A stretch of DNA of 7,546 bases from Rickettsiaceae bacterium (GTDB lineage Bacteria; Pseudomonadota; Alphaproteobacteria; Rickettsiales; Rickettsiaceae). The notes under the pieces are model-generated. The model was given only the letters and a program-made list of their open reading frames with translations. It searched no databases and was not told where the DNA came from. This document shows positions 6,757 to 7,546 of this stretch, one piece after another; within the stretch, counting starts at the first letter, position 1; each line of letters starts with the position of its first letter. The position numbers and the translations under genes are program-made. The stretch is taken from NCBI GenBank assembly GCA_028372485.1, contig JAOMYS010000049.1:1-7546 (forward strand). The letters run 5' to 3'.

Positions 6757-7359
6757 GTGAGTGAACTTGGAACAAAGATTTTTAAACAAGAAGCAAAGTT
6801 CATAGCTGGGGTTGCAAGAACTGATCAATTTCCAAAATTGTTTTTACCCCAAGTGGCCTTCTTAGGAAAATCTAACGTTGGAAAATCTAGTTTAATTAAT
6901 GCAATTTGTAGAAGAAAGTCACTTGCAAGAGTTTCGCATACACCAGGCAGGACTCAACAAATCAACTTTTTCTCTATAATAGATAAGCTATTAATAGCCG
7001 ATCTCCCTGGTTATGGTTTTGCCAAAATATCTCAAAATCAAAGAGTTCAGTGGGAAAAACTTATTATGCATTACCTTGAAGAAAGTGTGCATCTGAAAAT
7101 GATCAACTTACTGATTGATGCAAGAAGGAACATAAAGGAAAATGACATCAAAGTGATTAAAATTTTGCAGCAGTATGATAGAAGATTCCAGATAGTCTTA
7201 ACAAAGACAGATAAAGCATCTATAGATGAAGAATTTCTGATTTATCTAAAAGAACGGCTTAGTTTTTTAGAAGATCTACCAAAGATTCTTGCTACTAGTA
7301 GTAAATCGGGCATTGGGATAAAAGAGTTACAGCGCAGTATGACGGAATGCCTACATTAA
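6757..7359 (+). CDS. engB: Ribosome-biogenesis GTPase EngB (YihA/YsxC)
   Basis: A small TRAFAC-class GTPase needed for late assembly of the 50S ribosomal subunit. The length (200 aa) is normal. The GTPase motifs are complete: G1 GKSNVGKSS (37-45), G2 region SHTPGRTQ (60-67, Thr62), G3 DLPGYG (82-87), G4 TKTDK (149-153) and G5 ATSSKSGIG (179-187). The single-domain size and the SHTPGRTQ.INFF pattern separate it from Era and EngA. Translation most likely starts at GTG 6757, 6 nt after the yidC stop; there is no strong Shine-Dalgarno sequence, so coupling to yidC is likely. In Rickettsia, as I recall, yidC-engB is followed by argB; no argB start is seen in the 187 nt that remain here. Confidence 0.96.
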   Translation: MSELGTKIFKQEAKFIAGVARTDQFPKLFLPQVAFLGKSNVGKSSLINAICRRKSLARVSHTPGRTQQINFFSIIDKLLIADLPGYGFAKISQNQRVQWEKLIMHYLEESVHLKMINLLIDARRNIKENDIKVIKILQQYDRRFQIVLTKTDKASIDEEFLIYLKERLSFLEDLPKILATSSKSGIGIKELQRSMTECLH

Positions 7360-7370
7360 TATAACATATT

Positions 7371-7546
7371 TTAACCCGTGTGATCTAAATATTGCTTATG
7401 CTTGTATAAGACGTTACCTTTGTATTCTTCCTTCAATTTATTGATGGACTGCTTTTTTTGCCCAGAACGTTACGCTTATTGTTAGGGGAATTTTTCCTCT
7501 GAGACCTTTCTTTTTTAGAGTGTCTTAAAGCTTTCTTAATGTGCTC
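7371..7546 (-). pseudogene. C-terminal part of an unidentified basic reading frame, possibly frameshifted at an A7 run
   Basis: On the - strand, an open frame enters from the right edge and runs to a TGA at 7433-7435 (37 codons), with many Lys, Arg, Ser and Asn (for example KKALRHSKKERSQRK). A second frame, open from 7469 to a TAA at 7371-7373, reads INKLKEEYKG then NVLYKHKQYLDHTG. The frames overlap across seven A on the - strand (T run 7453-7459 on +). One extra A would join them into a single reading frame ending 11 nt from the engB stop, convergent with it. This could be a decayed gene, a gene read by slippage, a sequencing error, or a chance open frame. I do not recognise the product, and no start is in the window. 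Confidence 0.3.
7484..7500. other. Small 7-bp hairpin downstream of engB
   Basis: AGGGGAA (7484-7490) and TTCCTCT (7494-7500) pair with one G-U wobble around a TTT loop. T-rich sequence (7506-7516) follows, but only after GAGAC, so as a + strand terminator it is weak. It lies inside the doubtful - strand reading frame. Confidence 0.3.

Overview
The window is an AT-rich bacterial segment (G+C roughly one third by eye) with five intact protein genes, all on the + strand, and one doubtful reading frame on the - strand at the right edge. The most likely source is an alphaproteobacterium of the Rickettsiales type or a similar intracellular lineage. The reasons are the base composition, the mostly weak Shine-Dalgarno sequences, the YidC N-terminus (MNNN..INLV..I..GWQ), the direct yidC-engB adjacency, and a palindromic repeat between genes. 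The genus cannot be fixed from this sequence.

Layout: (1) 1-1002 encodes a RhuM-family protein with a C-terminal Fic/Doc-type domain. This is an accessory, toxin-like or host-interaction gene placed only 2 nt upstream of (2) radA, 1005-2339, a complete recombination and branch-migration helicase gene. (3) A 123-nt gap holds a plausible promoter embraced by an 11-bp inverted repeat, followed by (4) the UvrD/PcrA helicase gene, 2463-4631. (5) A 418-nt intergenic stretch carries a 114-bp imperfect palindrome (4700-4813) built from two mirrored 36-nt hairpin modules, plus a short partial copy. (6) yidC (5050-6750, membrane protein insertase) is followed after 6 nt by (7) engB (6757-7359, GTG start, ribosome-assembly GTPase). 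(8) The last 187 nt are not obviously coding on the + strand. The - strand shows a lysine/arginine-rich reading frame that runs off the edge and looks interrupted at a run of seven A.

Functionally there are two blocks. The first is DNA recombination and repair (radA and the uvrD-type helicase), with an accessory RhuM-Fic gene apparently co-transcribed with radA. The second is envelope and ribosome biogenesis (yidC-engB). No complete defence system, CRISPR array, tRNA, rRNA or transposase gene was seen. The least ordinary items are the double-hairpin (REPIN/MITE-like) palindrome with compensatory differences between its arms, the perfect 12+1+12 bp palindrome inside the rhuM-fic gene, and the toxin-like gene fused transcriptionally to radA.
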